Origin: Mya arenaria
Taxonomy: Eukaryota; Mollusca; Bivalvia; Myida; Myidae
Length of the DNA stretch: 64,000 nucleotides
Direction: 5' to 3'
NCBI RefSeq assembly: GCF_026914265.1
Contig: NC_069126.1
Location: forward strand, 75,209,232-75,273,231
Part shown: in pieces, positions 1-12,839 of the stretch
How positions within the stretch are numbered: the stretch's first letter is position 1
Layout: the number at the start of each line of letters is the position of its first letter
Position numbers and translations under genes: made by a program
Notes under the pieces: generated by a model
The model's database searches: none
What the model was told of the DNA's origin: nothing
The model's input: the letters and a program-made list of their open reading frames with translations, nothing else

Positions 1-1138
1 TAGTCACACATGTATCCACTGGTCTGGTAGTGGGCTTCAAGATGCTGAAGCAAACTCGACACGTGACCCTCTGTGAACTGGTGGAGGCATAATGGGCATA
101 CCCAGGGTTGCAAGGAATGTTTATTCAAGAAATGAATGTCAATGTGAACCCAAGATACATAGACGGTGGTTTTGTTTGGGCAACTTGGACATTTCAATAA
201 TTGACGATTGTGTGTTGTCATGTGGGTATATTTGTCAAATTCAGAAATTAATTTTTCAGAACAAACTTCACAAGTATATGAGGCTTTTCCATTATGATTG
301 GATTCAAGGTGGTCCTGCAAACGACTTTTCACAACAAAGCACCTAACATCGTCACAAAATGGACACACATGTGTTCTTGGGCGTGGGTAGTTACACCCAG
401 CTACATGTAAAGCAAGGGCATCTTCAGAAAAGGCTGGAGTGAAGCATTTTGTGCAAACCAATGGATATTTACCGGAATGGCGACTTTCAATGTGGGCAAA
501 GGCTGAGTTTATGTAAGTATATTGCTCCGGACAATAAGGACAGCTTATAGCAATTTCCTCATAAGACATTGGATCTGTTTGGTATAGTACCATGCTTGAG
601 TTCATCATTTTCTCATCAGTGTTGCTGTCATCCAGAGACTTGATCTTTTTTCCCTTTCTACCAGCATGACAGTCGCCAGTAGCTTTTGGACCATCTTTTT
701 TCTTTGAAGGCTTGGCACGTTCTGTTTTAGGTTTCTTAACGTTGCTTTTCTTTCTATTTTTGTTCAGATTTACACTTACCAGAGATGGTTTCGTGTCACT
801 GTTTTCAAGGTTTGCCAAATACTTCATATTAAGTTCAAAAGTTTGGTCAACAACATCGGCAATGTCTTCCACATCTGTATCTGCCAAATAGTCATCAACT
901 ATTTCCTGTTTGATTTCCATGTACCCATGATTATTCTTGTTCTCATTTTCAATTTCAACTTTAGGCAAAAACTGGTCTGATCGTGACATTTGAAATTGAC
1001 ATTCTTCAGTGAATGTTTGAGTTTCTTTTGAAATTGGTTCACAAAATGGATATGCAGTTTTAGTAAAGTGATAATACTGGAAATTCTCTCCCTTTCCATG
1101 GGAAATAAGATGTGAATGGAGATCTCTGAGGTCATCAA
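1..1138 (-). CDS. C2H2 zinc-finger protein, large exon (partial, paralogue 1)
   Basis: The minus strand is open from a splice acceptor (AG at 1140-1139, after a pyrimidine-rich stretch) to the window edge, so the 3' end is missing. The protein begins DDLRDLHSHL, continues through an acidic then lysine-rich linker, and then C2H2-type fingers, including one ending in the SWVHIDIHFLNKH region. It aligns along its whole visible length with the plus-strand exon at 9956-11718, including the same phase-1 acceptor. The role is probably nuclear DNA binding, as inferred from tandem C2H2 fingers; no target can be named. No start codon lies in this exon, so at least one upstream exon exists at higher coordinates. 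I see no stop or frameshift, so it looks functional. Confidence 0.85.
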
Positions 1139-2715
1139 CTGAAAATACACAAAGAAGATTGGGTTGTAATGAAAACAATGTTGGTTGTTATGAAAGCAAT
1201 GTTAGACAAACAATATATAGGGAATCCGCAAACCCAATTAAGTACCATTCATGCCATTATTTCTGATCATCAATTATGATTTTTTGTCTGATTTTCAATC
1301 CCTAGTTCAACCCTATTCAACCCTTTGCAAGACGTTTCTGCTGTAACTCTACTTACTAACAAATGCGCACTTCATGACTTGTGCAATTTACATGTCACGT
1401 TCCGTATATTGCATCCCATGTCTGGGTGCGGGAGATCAGGCATGATATAAAATGAGGATTTTACACAAATAACTCTCTTCGAATGTGCCATCACAAAAAA
1501 AATAGTTTTTTTTTAGATATTTGCTTTTCATTGAACTTGAGTATAATCATTTTGTTGCCACACTTGTATAAACTATTGTTCAACCTTTACAAAACTGTTG
1601 AAAATTCTCAAATGTGCAACTGCAAATCTTATTTTTTATTTTGAAATGCGTGTACATTATAACGATTAATTCATTACACTGAGACAGGTCCTTAAAGATT
1701 TAAATGGTAATGGTTTACAAATGAATATAAGAGAAATAAGCAGCGTTGTCACACAACATGACAAATGGTACTGATTGGACTGATAATTGCACACAGTGGT
1801 TTTGAAATATCAATAGGTTTACAAAGAATATTTTTTTTCGCTGTCAGAGCTGAGTTAACCCGTTTAGAATTAGCGGCAAAGAGTTTCCCAGTTTATAGTG
1901 TGTATGTTTTGCATTTGAAAGCCAAGTGATTAGTTCAGATTCATATAACGATGCTATTTTTAAATCAACTAGGAATTATGTGGTAGACAACCACAGTAAA
2001 TTTCAAATTGGAAACGTACGCAGAAACTTGCGAAAGATACATGTGTCATATGCAATGTGATACATGTATCAGTAAGTAAGAATGTGTAAAACGTGGACTC
2101 CCTGAAGACAGCAGCCTTGTAAATAAAAAGCAGGGATAATGTGAATCATGCAATCATACTCAAATAATCATTAAATGCAATAAAGGAGTATATCGAATGC
2201 TCATTCATTCAGATATATATATAGGAGACTATGAAGTAAGAAATAAGAACTCTAGACTAATTATTTTATAGTGACAATATTCCTAGCTTCAAGCTGGCTG
2301 ACGTCTACCGCATGTATATGTATTTATAGCTGCATTTAATGACAAAGACAACATAATAAATATGTAAACCTTCAAGTGAAACTTCAACATAGAGTATCCC
2401 CATCAATAAACACATCATTGTTTAATTTGAAATCAAAGGCCAATAATATTAGTGATTGGTAAGATGAAGGTCCCTTGTATTGCACACCTAATGCCAATTT
2501 ATTATGGGAGGAGTTGGGGAGAGCTATGAACGGGAATGAACGATGCATCAAGTAAAATATTCCAGATATGTCGGTGCAATTAACGTGTGTCAGTAATAAG
2601 CCTCACTACAGGAAGGCACGATGGGCCCAACAAACCTGAAAGGCCAAGCAGAACATGCATCAGTAGAATACTTGTTAACAATGATATAATTCAGTGTTAA
2701 CTAAAAGTTAAAATA
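1139..2715. other. Intron/upstream sequence of zinc-finger paralogue 1
   Basis: AT-rich non-coding DNA between the large exon and the TIR element at 2716. It should contain the upstream exon(s) of the minus-strand zinc-finger gene, but I could not place one with confidence. No other repeat or RNA gene was recognised. Confidence 0.4.
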
Positions 2716-3446
2716 CCGTAATTCACCTAAGAGTTCGGACACTCTAAATATTCGGACACCCATAATTTTTTTCCAAAATAATTTATTTTGCGTACCTAAT
2801 TTTCGGACACCCAAAGGACATCAACCATAACTTTCACAGTTACCAAGTTTCACAGACGAAGATTATTGATTTTTATCTTTACAATGCCTGGCTAGATTAC
2901 CTAACCGTATGTGTGATGTATTTATTGGAGGATTAAAGAAACAACAAGGGCAATCAAGGGATTAAGAAAACATAGACATGACATGTTTGTAAAACGATCT
3001 GCCAATAAACTTTCAAACTTGTACCACACTTATAGACTGTATAAATCAATTATCGTACAGTTATACATTAATCCTGCATAGCAATCTCCATGCTCTCCAC
3101 GAGATCCTCGTGGGTATAACTGTAAGTTATGTGACTTCACACAGTGTGACTCTTTGATCTGAAGCCAATAGAATGTGTTTATTCAGTTCAATGCATGTAT
3201 AAAATGGTGTTTTAATATCTTGATGAAGGATTTACACTTATAGGCGTAATAAATAAGTTTATGACCATTGATTACTACGGATAAATTAATAAGTGGTAAA
3301 ATGCAAACATGAACAAAAAAGGCAGGTTAAACAAACATGTAAATAAAATGTAAAAATGGTAATTTCTATGTATTCGGACAGCAGGTTTTTCGGACAGCGA
3401 AAAAAATAATTAATTTAAGGTGTCCGAACTCTTAGGTGAATTACGG
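2716..3446. mobile_element. Non-autonomous TIR DNA transposon (731 bp, TA target site)
   Basis: The ends are inverted repeats: CCGTAATTCACCTAAGAGTT at 2716 continues into CGGACAC and is matched in reverse complement at about 3419-3446. A TA dinucleotide lies on both sides (2714-2715 and 3447-3448), as expected for Tc1/mariner/pogo-type insertion. A second inner motif, TTCGGACA, recurs near both ends. There is no coding capacity. GGACA-rich TIRs resemble pogo/Tigger elements, but the superfamily is an inference. Confidence 0.75.
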
Positions 3447-3604
3447 TACCTTTCAATCAAATTTGGCTACTAATTATGATTTAATGTACGAGCCAACATA
3501 GATACCAGTCCTTGCTTTTTAGGTGTTAGCAACAGATAATGGTCGTTCAATTTCATTTTTTTTTTATTTGGACATTTTTTCAGTTTTTCACCAGAACCAA
3601 AAAC

Positions 3605-4235
3605 CAGTCAAAATAGGTGTACGTTGATGGATATTTTTACGATTTTTGATATGGCAAATCCTTCACGTACAAACTGTTTTGTACCAAAAGTGGGTAGTTA
3701 TACAGACTGGGATTTCAGGTTAAAGCATATTGCTTTAATATAATATCATGAAGCAAGAAATATTACCAGATAATGTTATTTTATGTTGGTTTCGTGCACC
3801 AAAAAATAAATATCCAATGTATAATTATGAGTTTGATGTGATATTTTCATTTCATACTGTCAAAACATAAAGATATATATATATACATGAAGGGCACCTG
3901 CAAGGCTGCGGTTCACAGTTTTACTACAATCGAAACACCTCTGAGATGACTGAGTTGTTACAATGGTATTTACGAGGTTTGTTTCGAAGTTTACCGGAGA
4001 TTGTCGAGTTGTTATGATTGGTATAATTTCTGTCTGTGTCATTCAAGTTACGTTTTATTGGAAAGGTAAATCCGAAGTTATAACGAATGTAAAGCTTGTT
4101 TTTAGCGAAATATCTTTGTACTTACATAGTTAAATATAAATATAAAACTCCCCCTCCACCCGGTTTTTACACAAACCCATTTAGACGTTCCTCGTCAGAA
4201 AAATCCCGTATAACACGTCTATTTTTTCAGACTCA
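3605..4235 (+). repeat. Left arm of inverted repeat in zinc-finger locus
   Basis: This arm matches the reverse complement of about 7695-8395 with many substitutions and small gaps. Matching anchors are GATATGGCAAATCCTTCACG, AAGTGGGTAGTT-like text, AATATTACCAGATAATGTTA, ATGAAGGGCACCTGCAAGGC, GTTTTATTGGAAAGGTAAA and CCCGTATAACACGTCTATT, all collinear. It is best explained as part of the inverted duplication that also produced the two zinc-finger exons. Confidence 0.75.
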
Positions 4236-4689
4236 ACCATAAACAAACCTATTTGTGTCTTCCTGTGTTATGAATGTGGAGTACTTAGGTGTTAACATAT
4301 TCAACAATTCAGTTCGTCATACCCACCTTCAAATCTACAGACTCCGCAAGTTACTGTGAAGGGATAAATAGCTTCGTCCTGCCGTTTTTCTTCCATAGCG
4401 AAGTTCTTTCATTTCAAGGCAAAGTTAGAAATAGGGGAGGTCACTGATACTGAACGTTCACTAAAATACGTAAGGGTGTGTTAATAACGTCACGAAAAAA
4501 AAGCTTACTGATGATCTCGTTTCCGCTGCCGGTGCGACTCCAAAGGCCATTTTTCAACGTTGAAAACTGACCCTGACAACATTTCAAAATTAGATTATGA
4601 TCGAAACAGTTGTTAAAAACTGATCAGCATTATTTATTATTTTATCATTAATGGTGTCATTCCTCAATCTTACTGTTTACGTTCTTAAC

Positions 4690-4910
4690 AAGCAATGCCG
4701 TGGGCGAGCTCGAACCTACAACTTTAAAGATTGTTTAAAATGCATATAAATTCAACGACCTGATGTTTCTAGAAAGCATCCCAATTCAATAGACACCACT
4801 CGTTCTTTCTTACATATAATACCAATGTGACAACGGTTTTAGACCATTGATATGAGCAGGGGATGGAACCAGCGACTTCTAGCACCTTACCAATCGACCA
4901 GGGATTTGCT
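4690..4910 (-). repeat. tRNA-derived SINE relic
   Basis: On the minus strand a tRNA-like head is visible at about 4905-4850: an A-box-like stretch TGGTCGATTGGTAAGGTGCT followed by a B-box-like GGTTCCATCCCC. A further GGTTCGAGCTC lies at about 4700. The spacing and wording resemble RNA polymerase III promoters of SINEs. It is old and diverged. Confidence 0.4.
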
Positions 4911-6834
4911 GTAATTACGAGCGAATCGCTACTCTGTAAAATAAAATACTAGCTAGTCAAGATATATGCCTTTTAAACGAATACAAGTAATTCAAAATAT
5001 AAATATATACAAAAACCCATGCTCTACATTGGCGAAACTTATGGAATTCATTCGCTCTGCACGCCTGAGTGCGTTTGTGTTCCGAAAATAATTCAAAATA
5101 TTCTCTGGAGAATTATATGATGAGGATATCTCGTAATGTAGATAGTACTTGAAAGTATCTTTCTGCTTGGCTTCGTGATTACATTTCTTTGTTATTTTAT
5201 CAGATAACATTGAGCTTTAGTACCGGTGAATTGCGCTCAGGTATACATATGCTTTAAAATCATGTTTACTTTTGTTAGAAACGTATTTATGTTAGTACGA
5301 GTTATGTCCATTTTTAGTTAGTTAATCTAACACTTAATATAAATAATAATTTTAATATACACGTCAATTTTTCAGGTCACGGGACAGTACTGATTTAGTG
5401 AAAAGTCTAAAATGTTTTTTTTTTCTATTTAGATTTAGCAAAAAGACACCACAACAAACAACGCTTATTACTATATTTGAAGGTCTATTTGAAAAAGGTA
5501 CCTACATTTTCCAAACTTTTCTGAATAGTATCAGCAGATATATTAGCATGAACAAAAATCATAGTATTAACAGCTTGTGGCATACATTTCACTAAAATGA
5601 TATTAATACTTACAATTGACTGAAATCTGTACCGCATAGCAATGAGAATCTTGCATGCGACTATTGGGGTCATTTATAACACTGAAAAATGACCCGCTTA
5701 CGGTGTGGGTGATATTCAATTTTGGTCTAAACGATATTGGATTGATGTAGCCAATCGGATTGCGTTGTTTAAATAACCAACATTTACAATAAACACATGA
5801 TGGGATTGATCAAGTTTGATATTGAATACCACACTTTATGATAACATAAATTCATAAGCTGAATGAGGTTCTTTTCGATATGAATAAAAAAACAACATAC
5901 ATAACATAACGGGTATGAATAAAATACGATAACAAGGCTACAGTAAGAAAAAAAGAAAGAAAAGAATATACATCAACAACAATAACAAATCTTATGTATT
6001 TACCCATCTTTTACTAAACTCTTTAATTATTTCAAAATTATACGACATTTTAATCAATATGATAAAATTGTAATAGTTTTATTTTAATTCGCTCATTATT
6101 CTCAAATTTTCGCTTTAAAAAAACTATAAAAACTATGGGCAGAATAAATACTTTAGTTTTTAATAAGAAAGAAATCTGTTTCATAGCAAATTTTTTCTTA
6201 TCTTTGTGAAAATAAACCTTATCTTCGTATTTAAGTCAAAAATCATAGTTTCACGAAAATAACTGTTTTTTTCGTATATAGCCATACCGTTACATAACAA
6301 TGATATGGTGACATGAAAATAAAAGCGCATTCTTTTAAATAGGTTACACAGTGGAAAATGTGTTTATAAAAGCCGTTTATAGTCATGCAGACAATTTCAA
6401 AATGTAAGTCAGATAAGAGCACTGTATACAATAATAACATGAACTAGATCCCCGACTGTACGGCCAGTCCACACGGGCACGATTGGCATACCACATTCTT
6501 TCAAGAATATAAATTAAGGACATAAGTATAGATTTTAAACATCGGAGTTATAAAAAGCATTGTGTACATGGGACTTATGGCATGGTGTAGTAATGTGCAA
6601 TTGGTATAAACAATATTACAAGTTAACATTTCCGCTTGATTTATATTGATAAATCTAATTATCAGCAAAGTTGAAGTAACAGAGTGAGAACATCCAGGTG
6701 CCATACCCTAGAATATATCACTTGGTTCTTTAACGTGCATGGTGTAAAGCACAGATTAAACTTTTCTGGTGATTAACCAAAGCTGAGTATTACAATATTT
6801 TGAATACTACCCTCTAAAGCCGAGAACCAGGAAA

Positions 6835-6985
6835 GGGGGCTATTGGTAACAATTCTTAGCGTCTTTCGGTCCGACGGGGTACAGGATTAAACTCACCAAT
6901 GCTCGCACGCTCAGCAGATGCTCTACCGCTGGGCGTGAATCAAACAGGCTTACTATAAGGTGCCCTGGTGTATAGTAGGGCGAAT
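6835..6985 (-). repeat. tRNA-like SINE relic
   Basis: The minus strand reads AGCGGTAGAGCATCTGCTGA (A-box-like) and then GTGAGTTTAATCCTGT (degenerate B-box). The acceptor stem does not pair as in a working tRNA, so a decayed SINE head or tRNA pseudogene is more likely than a tRNA gene. Confidence 0.35.
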
Positions 6986-7694
6986 GCCGGTCTGAGGTTT
7001 TTGCAAAAGCTTTCCATTTTGACACCGATGTCGCTCATAACCGCTGATGTTTTCAAAACACAAACAATACATTTGAATTGACTTGCCTCGAAAATTTATA
7101 TGGTTTGCTGCCGCGCCACCTGAAACTTAAATAAGGCACTATTCGCGTTGACAACTTAAGGCGTATTATAGTTGTATTTTTACAATCTCTGACTGATATG
7201 CCAAGTTTAATGTGTCTTGTATGTTGTTTATTGCAGTCCTGTTTATTATAATACTAGTTCTTATTGCATTCTGTTTTTCACATTGTTTACCTTAAGTTTC
7301 AATACTAAGTATGACAAAAATTTGTACGGTGTAGATGAAAATGTATACTGACCTTGACAAGTTCCTGCACATGATCATTTTTCTTGTGGTGTAAATTATC
7401 CTGGATCATTCAGATGAGGTTAATTACTTTCCATGGCGTGTTTTATATAACATTCCGTACTTTAGCAACATTTATTGTTACAAGTTACCTCCCTTTTTTC
7501 TAAGTTTGCCACTTATTTCAAGCTAAGTAGCTCAATGGAATCAAATATACAGGACGAACGGATCTATTCCGTTAAAGTTATTTGCGGTGTCTGTAAATAT
7601 AAAGGTAAAAAAAACTTTATTACTGCTGATATTGCATTCCTACGTGTGCCTTCTCTTACTTGAGGAATTTTTATCCAATCCTTACCAAACGGAT

Positions 7695-8395
7695 GACACT
7701 TAGTACTCGAGGACTAGTCTAAAATAATAGACGTGTTATACGGGATTCTTCCAATCCCTAACGTCTAAACGGGAATGAGCAAAAAACGGTTTTTTTTTAA
7801 AAATATTGAAATTGTTTTAAGTGAAGTATATTATGGTTGAAATTGATCATAAAGAGTTATATTCATATTTTATCATGTAAGTGAAATGTTATTTTGCACT
7901 TAACAAGCATTTAAAGCATTAAAACAAGTTGTTTACCTTTCCAATAAAACGAAAGTTGACTGACACAGAAAAGGGGAACAACTCGATACAATCGTAATAA
8001 CTCGGCCTCCTCCGACAAAGCTTCGAGATAGACCTCGTTGCACAATCGTAACAACTCGGCCATGGCCGAAATGTTCCGAGCGATTAAAACTGTGCCCTAA
8101 AGCCTTGCAGGTGCCCTTCATGTATATATCGTTATGTTTTGACAGAATGAAATGAAGAAAAGCCGTCAAACTCATAATTATAAGTTGGATATTTATTTTT
8201 TGTGTACGGAACTAATATAAAATAACATTATCTGGTAATATTTCTTGTTTTTATGATTTTTTATAGACGCTATATGCTTTAACCCGGAATCCTGATCGGA
8301 ACAACTACCCACTTTTGATACTAAACAATTTGTACGTGAAGGATTTGCCATATCAAAAATCTAAAAAAATCCGTCAACGTACAATTATTTGGACT
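7695..8395 (-). repeat. Right arm of inverted repeat in zinc-finger locus
   Basis: Reverse-complement partner of 3605-4235. After the 731-bp insertion at 2716-3446 is discounted, the distance from arm to zinc-finger exon is about 1.7 kb on the left and 1.6 kb on the right, which is what one inverted duplication predicts. Confidence 0.75.
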
Positions 8396-9955
8396 AACTC
8401 GAGGACTTGATCGATCGCCAAAGTATAAAAATCTAAATTCACTATTTGAATACTGAGATGTAAAAAGTCATGGTGCTGTTTTGAATTGTTCTTTACAGAT
8501 GAGTTTAAAAGACTTGCATGTTGCCAAGAGAACAATATTATGTTGTTCGTCAAATCCCAACGAAAGAAGATTTTAACTCTCTCAAACTTAATGACATTAG
8601 ATGTGAGTTTTTACTAACTGTGAAATTAAGGGTCCCAAAACACACTTGTAATTGATGCCAATCTGCGATGTTTTGATAGTGATACATCTTTTGCACAAGT
8701 ATTGTTTACAAATTAAGGGGATATTTTCAGATTAATACCATTATACTATAGAAAAGGAATGGTTTGCTTAAAAATATTGTGTTTACACCCATTTTTTACT
8801 AGCCGGTTAACCAAGTGTTTATCATAGTTAATGAATTATGTTAAATTGTATGAAGTGCATGATAATTTGTGAATTTCTTTCAATAAGTATTTATAATATT
8901 CTATGCTGGATGCTGGAGTAAAATTAATTTGAAGAAAATTACTTTTCCTTGTTTATGAATTTAATTTCACGAATGATTTATGCGCATAAGGCCTAAAAAA
9001 ATACAATTGGTTCGGGCTACCCGACACTACCTAAGAAGTAGGTGCCAACCCTACTGTTTTTAAAGACAGTTGGTAAAAAAATATTTTTTTTTCTTCATAA
9101 AGTGTGTGTATTAATATGTGGTTTTAAACCTTAGTTGCTTTTACAAAAGATAACAATAACACCATTCTCCAATGACACCATTCTCCAATGATGACAATGA
9201 CATTCTTACATAAAGCCTACCTACCATACCTGTTTTTGAAAGCCAACCAAACAAATTTTTTTTAACAAAGAGTTTATAGAAATTCAGCAATACGGAACCG
9301 ATATGTGCACATCGATTCAATTCATTATTAAATTTTACAAGTAAATGTTTATGGTTAAAGTTTGCTATATAATGTATGTTCATCAAATGAATTATCAAAC
9401 TTGTTTTCACTTAAATTGATATGTTTTCTATACATCCTTATTAAGGAGCATGTGGGTGATTGGACCCGACATCTAGTTGTAAGACAGCTCCTGTAAATCA
9501 GAATGACAAAGGGTAAAGGTTCCTGAGTTTCCCCCCAAAAAGAGGGTTTTATATGAGTTTGCCCCTGCCAGTCGACCATATCAGTTCTGTATGCTCAATT
9601 TTCTGTCAAGCATCTTGTTAACTTAAGGAATACTTTGCTCAAGTTGCAACTTCATACTGTTTATGTTATCATTTTCCCAAGTGCTTCTCTTTGATATTTC
9701 CAAAAAATAACATTGAAATGGTATTGATTTTGTTGTTTTCTATTGGAGGGTTATAGAATGGTATTCAGGGAATAGTAAATTCTTAGTTGTGAACTAGGAT
9801 ATATATAAATCACTCTAAAGGTTGGAACAACTGTTTTGAGCGAACCTTTTTTGAAAAGTAACAAATCATCTCTCCTCATTTATTTTATTTTCATATATAT
9901 AAATCCATGTATATTTTTTAAATATTGACAAATAAACTTACTTTACATTTTTCAG
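8396..9955. other. Intron/upstream sequence of zinc-finger paralogue 2
   Basis: Non-coding sequence ending in a good 3' splice site (ACTTTACATTTTTCAG, ending at 9955). A short local duplication of CACCATTCTCCAATGA lies near 9160-9195. The first exon(s) of the plus-strand zinc-finger gene must be here or further upstream; none could be placed with confidence. Confidence 0.4.
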
Positions 9956-11718
9956 CTGACGATCTCAGTAATCTTCAATCACACATTCAGTCTCATGCAA
10001 GAGGAGATAATTTCCTGTACTATCACACCACTAAAACTGCATTTCCATTTTTTGAGCCATCTTCAAAAGAAACTCAGACTTATCCTGAAGAGTGTCACTT
10101 TCAAATGAACTTATCAAACCAGTACATTCCAAAAGCTGAAATTGATAACACAACTGAAATTGGTTGTATGGAAATCAAAGAGGAAGTAATTAATGATTAT
10201 TTGGCAGACACTGACGTGGAAGTTATTGCCGATGTTGTTGATCAAACTGATGAACTTAATCTGAAGTATTTGGCAGACATTGAACACAGTGACACAAAAC
10301 GACCTCAGATTAGTGAAAAACTGAACAAACGTAGAAATAAAAACAGGGTAAAAAAACCTAAAACAGAACTCGGTAAGTTGTCAAAGAAAAAAGACGGTCC
10401 AAAAACGTCAGTCAGACGAAATGTTGATAGAAAGAAGAAGAAGGTGAAGTCATTGGATGACAAAGATGAAGTCAGTGGAAAATCAGCAAAATCTTTGGAG
10501 AATGACAAAAAGCCCGATATGACTAATGCTGGAAAATCAAAACAATTTTCGAAATATGAGAAACCAATTAATAATAAAAATGGACCAGAGCCAAAGCAGA
10601 TACAATATAAAGAAGATCCAATTTCTTTTGAGGAATATTCTTTCTGCTGTCCCCATTGTCCGGAACAATATACGTTTATAAACTCAGTGTTTTGCCACAT
10701 TGAAACTGGCCATTCAGGCAAATATCCTTTAGTTTGTAAAAAATGCTTCTGTCCATCCTTTTCCGAAGATGTCCTTGCGATACATGTAGCTGAATGTGAT
10801 TACCCACGCCATAGGACACATGTCTGTGCATTTTGTGAGGATATTAGGTGCTTTGTTGTAAAAAGCAGATTGCAAGACCATCTGGATTCCGAACATAGTG
10901 GAAAGGCGCCATATGCGTGTGAAGTTTGTAATAAAGCAATGGTTTCTGAACTCGACAAGTATACTCACATGACAGAACATGATCGTCGCTTATTAAAGTG
11001 TTCAAACTGCCCACAAAGTGGAAGATACTTTGCGTCTTGGGTCCATTTAGACGCGCACTATTTGACGAAACATTCCTTACGTCCGTGGCAGTGTCCATTA
11101 TGTCTCTATCAGTTTTCTGATCGTACAAGGACTGGTTTTCTGGCACATCTGAAGGTTCACTACCAATGCGATGAATATGTATGTGAAGATTGCGGAGCCA
11201 AATATTTTATGTTAAGAAGCGTTCTTGATCACCAATTGGTTTGTAAAGCAAAGCATGGTAGCCAAGCACCAGGAATACAAAAAACTAAGAAGACTTATTT
11301 GTGCGAAAAATGCTCAGCAGCGTTTTCATACAACAAAAACTTTAGAGCGCATATGAGCAGAGAACATGGCATAGGAAAGGCTTTTCCATGCAAAGTATGT
11401 GGAAAAATGTTTTATAAACGTCAGTCGATGGTTAAGCATGAGCGTACTCATGCTGGTCATAGACCACATGTATGTCAAACATGTGGAAAGGCATTTTCGA
11501 CTTCATGGAATCTCAAAACACACATGAGGTCCCACACAGGTGAAAAGCCATACTCATGTATGAAATGTGGAATGAAATATGCTCACAATTTTATAAGGAA
11601 AGCTCACGAAGAAAAGTGCAAGGGCAACATTTACTCAACTTATAGCCTCCCATATAATGCAAGCTCTGAACATGGGGAAGGTATCGATATGGAAAAACGC
11701 AAGATTGAAGATTCATGA
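9956..11718 (+). CDS. C2H2 zinc-finger protein, terminal exon (paralogue 2)
   Basis: This exon is open from the acceptor at 9954-9955 to a TGA at 11718, about 587 codons entered in phase 1. There is no proper ATG near its start, so the N-terminus lies on an upstream exon. The order is: short N-terminal segment, acidic part, lysine/serine-rich linker (roughly residues 95-230, probable nuclear localisation), then about eleven C2H2 or C2HC fingers. The last three are canonical, with KTHMRSHTGEKPYSC linking them. This points to a nuclear DNA-binding regulator. It is the divergent duplicate of the exon at 1-1138, and both are open, so both may be active. A polyadenylation signal follows at 12143. 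Confidence 0.9.
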
Positions 11719-12160
11719 TTGTAAATGGTCCGCATATGAAATCTGAATCTTACAATGAAAAAGTGTTTGTCTATATGTGTTATTCAGTCTGGACCCTGAG
11801 AAACAATCTATAAGTGATATGAACTTTAAAACGAAATCTGTCGTATCAGACTGACTTTTAAGCCATTTTCTGTTACAGTCCTTGTATACCGGAAGTTTGT
11901 TCTGCATATCTTTTGGAAAAATATATTGATATGTTGTATTCTGTTTCTCTGCTGAGGTTCTTTCATTTGTTTGCTTTTATGTAAAGATAATGCTTACAAT
12001 TTTGAAAGCAAACATTTTAATTGAACTATGTAACAATTACACATACGTGTTTGATTCTGAATATTAAATTAGGTACATTGAATTTTGAATGAATATTCTT
12101 GTTTGCTACACATATGCAAGTACACATGTATTTCTAAAAACAAATAAATGAAAGTTTAAT
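11719..12160 (+). other. 3' untranslated region of zinc-finger paralogue 2
   Basis: AT-rich, non-coding stretch following the stop codon and running to an AATAAA hexamer at 12143-12148. No other feature lies within it. Confidence 0.55.
12143..12148 (+). terminator. Polyadenylation signal AATAAA
   Basis: Canonical AATAAA 425 bases after the stop codon of the zinc-finger gene; the likely cleavage signal for its transcript. More distal hexamers are possible. Confidence 0.5.
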
Positions 12161-12839
12161 TGTTGTCATATCCGCTTGCTCCACATAGTTGTCACCGTGA
12201 CGATCCATTGTATGTTAGTGCGTTCGAACACCAGCAGCTAATTGTATAAAACATTGATAATATATCTGTTGGTTAGTTTGCTCATTTAAATGATTTGATT
12301 GGTTAATATAAACTATTGGATAAATATTGACCAATCAATAAACATTTCGGATAACTTTAACTAAAGTAAAGAAATACATTTAACCTAGTTTATTCAACTG
12401 GCCATTGATCTTATAAGGTCTGTTACTTGGCCATACATCGCTAGGCTTCAGAATAACTTGATTAAAATGTTTATTGTGATAATTGTGATAATAGTGTTAA
12501 TAAGAAGGTCCAGGTCCTTAGGTCATGGTAACATTTTACATCTAAATAATAGATAATTGGCCTGTCTATTTCTCAGCAACCCCATGTTTTAAGCTGAATT
12601 CAACTTCACACGAACTTTCACCAGCAAAAGATGTGTATTTCCACCATGTTCTTGCGAGTTCATTTTCAAACAGTTTTGAAGAACATTAGCTAAAAGGAGC
12701 CTTTACTACAAATAGTAGATGCGCATATCACCACCGTGTTCTTGCGAAGTCATTCATTATTATGATGACCCCTTAATCGTTGCATAGACGAAGGCTGATG
12801 AAACGTTTTTTAAGTTTTGAATGCGTTGGCTTATAATAT
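12161..12839. other. Intergenic, short duplicated phrase only
   Basis: No gene. The phrase GTTCTTGCGA with similar flanks occurs near 12650 and again near 12740, so a short diverged repeat is present just before the tandem-repeat block. Confidence 0.35.

Larger units (their letters stand above)
4236..7694. other. Spacer between inverted-repeat arms, no gene found
   Basis: AT-rich sequence with only short random open frames. Two tRNA-like SINE relics (4690-4910 and 6835-6985, listed separately) are the only structured elements I recognise. The first exons and promoters of the two divergent zinc-finger genes could lie here or in the arms, but no convincing coding exon was seen. Confidence 0.4.

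Noticed and set aside
6835-6985. Functional tRNA gene
   Set aside because: A-box and B-box words are present but the acceptor and anticodon stems do not form; more likely a SINE or tRNA relic.
9925-9955. Start codon for the plus-strand zinc-finger protein at 9925
   Set aside because: The codon is TTG, not ATG, and lies upstream of a good splice acceptor; the paralogue begins at the equivalent acceptor, so this is an internal exon edge.
10305-10980. Minus-strand frames opposite the zinc-finger exon
   Set aside because: They are antisense reflections of the real plus-strand coding sequence with no family signature.
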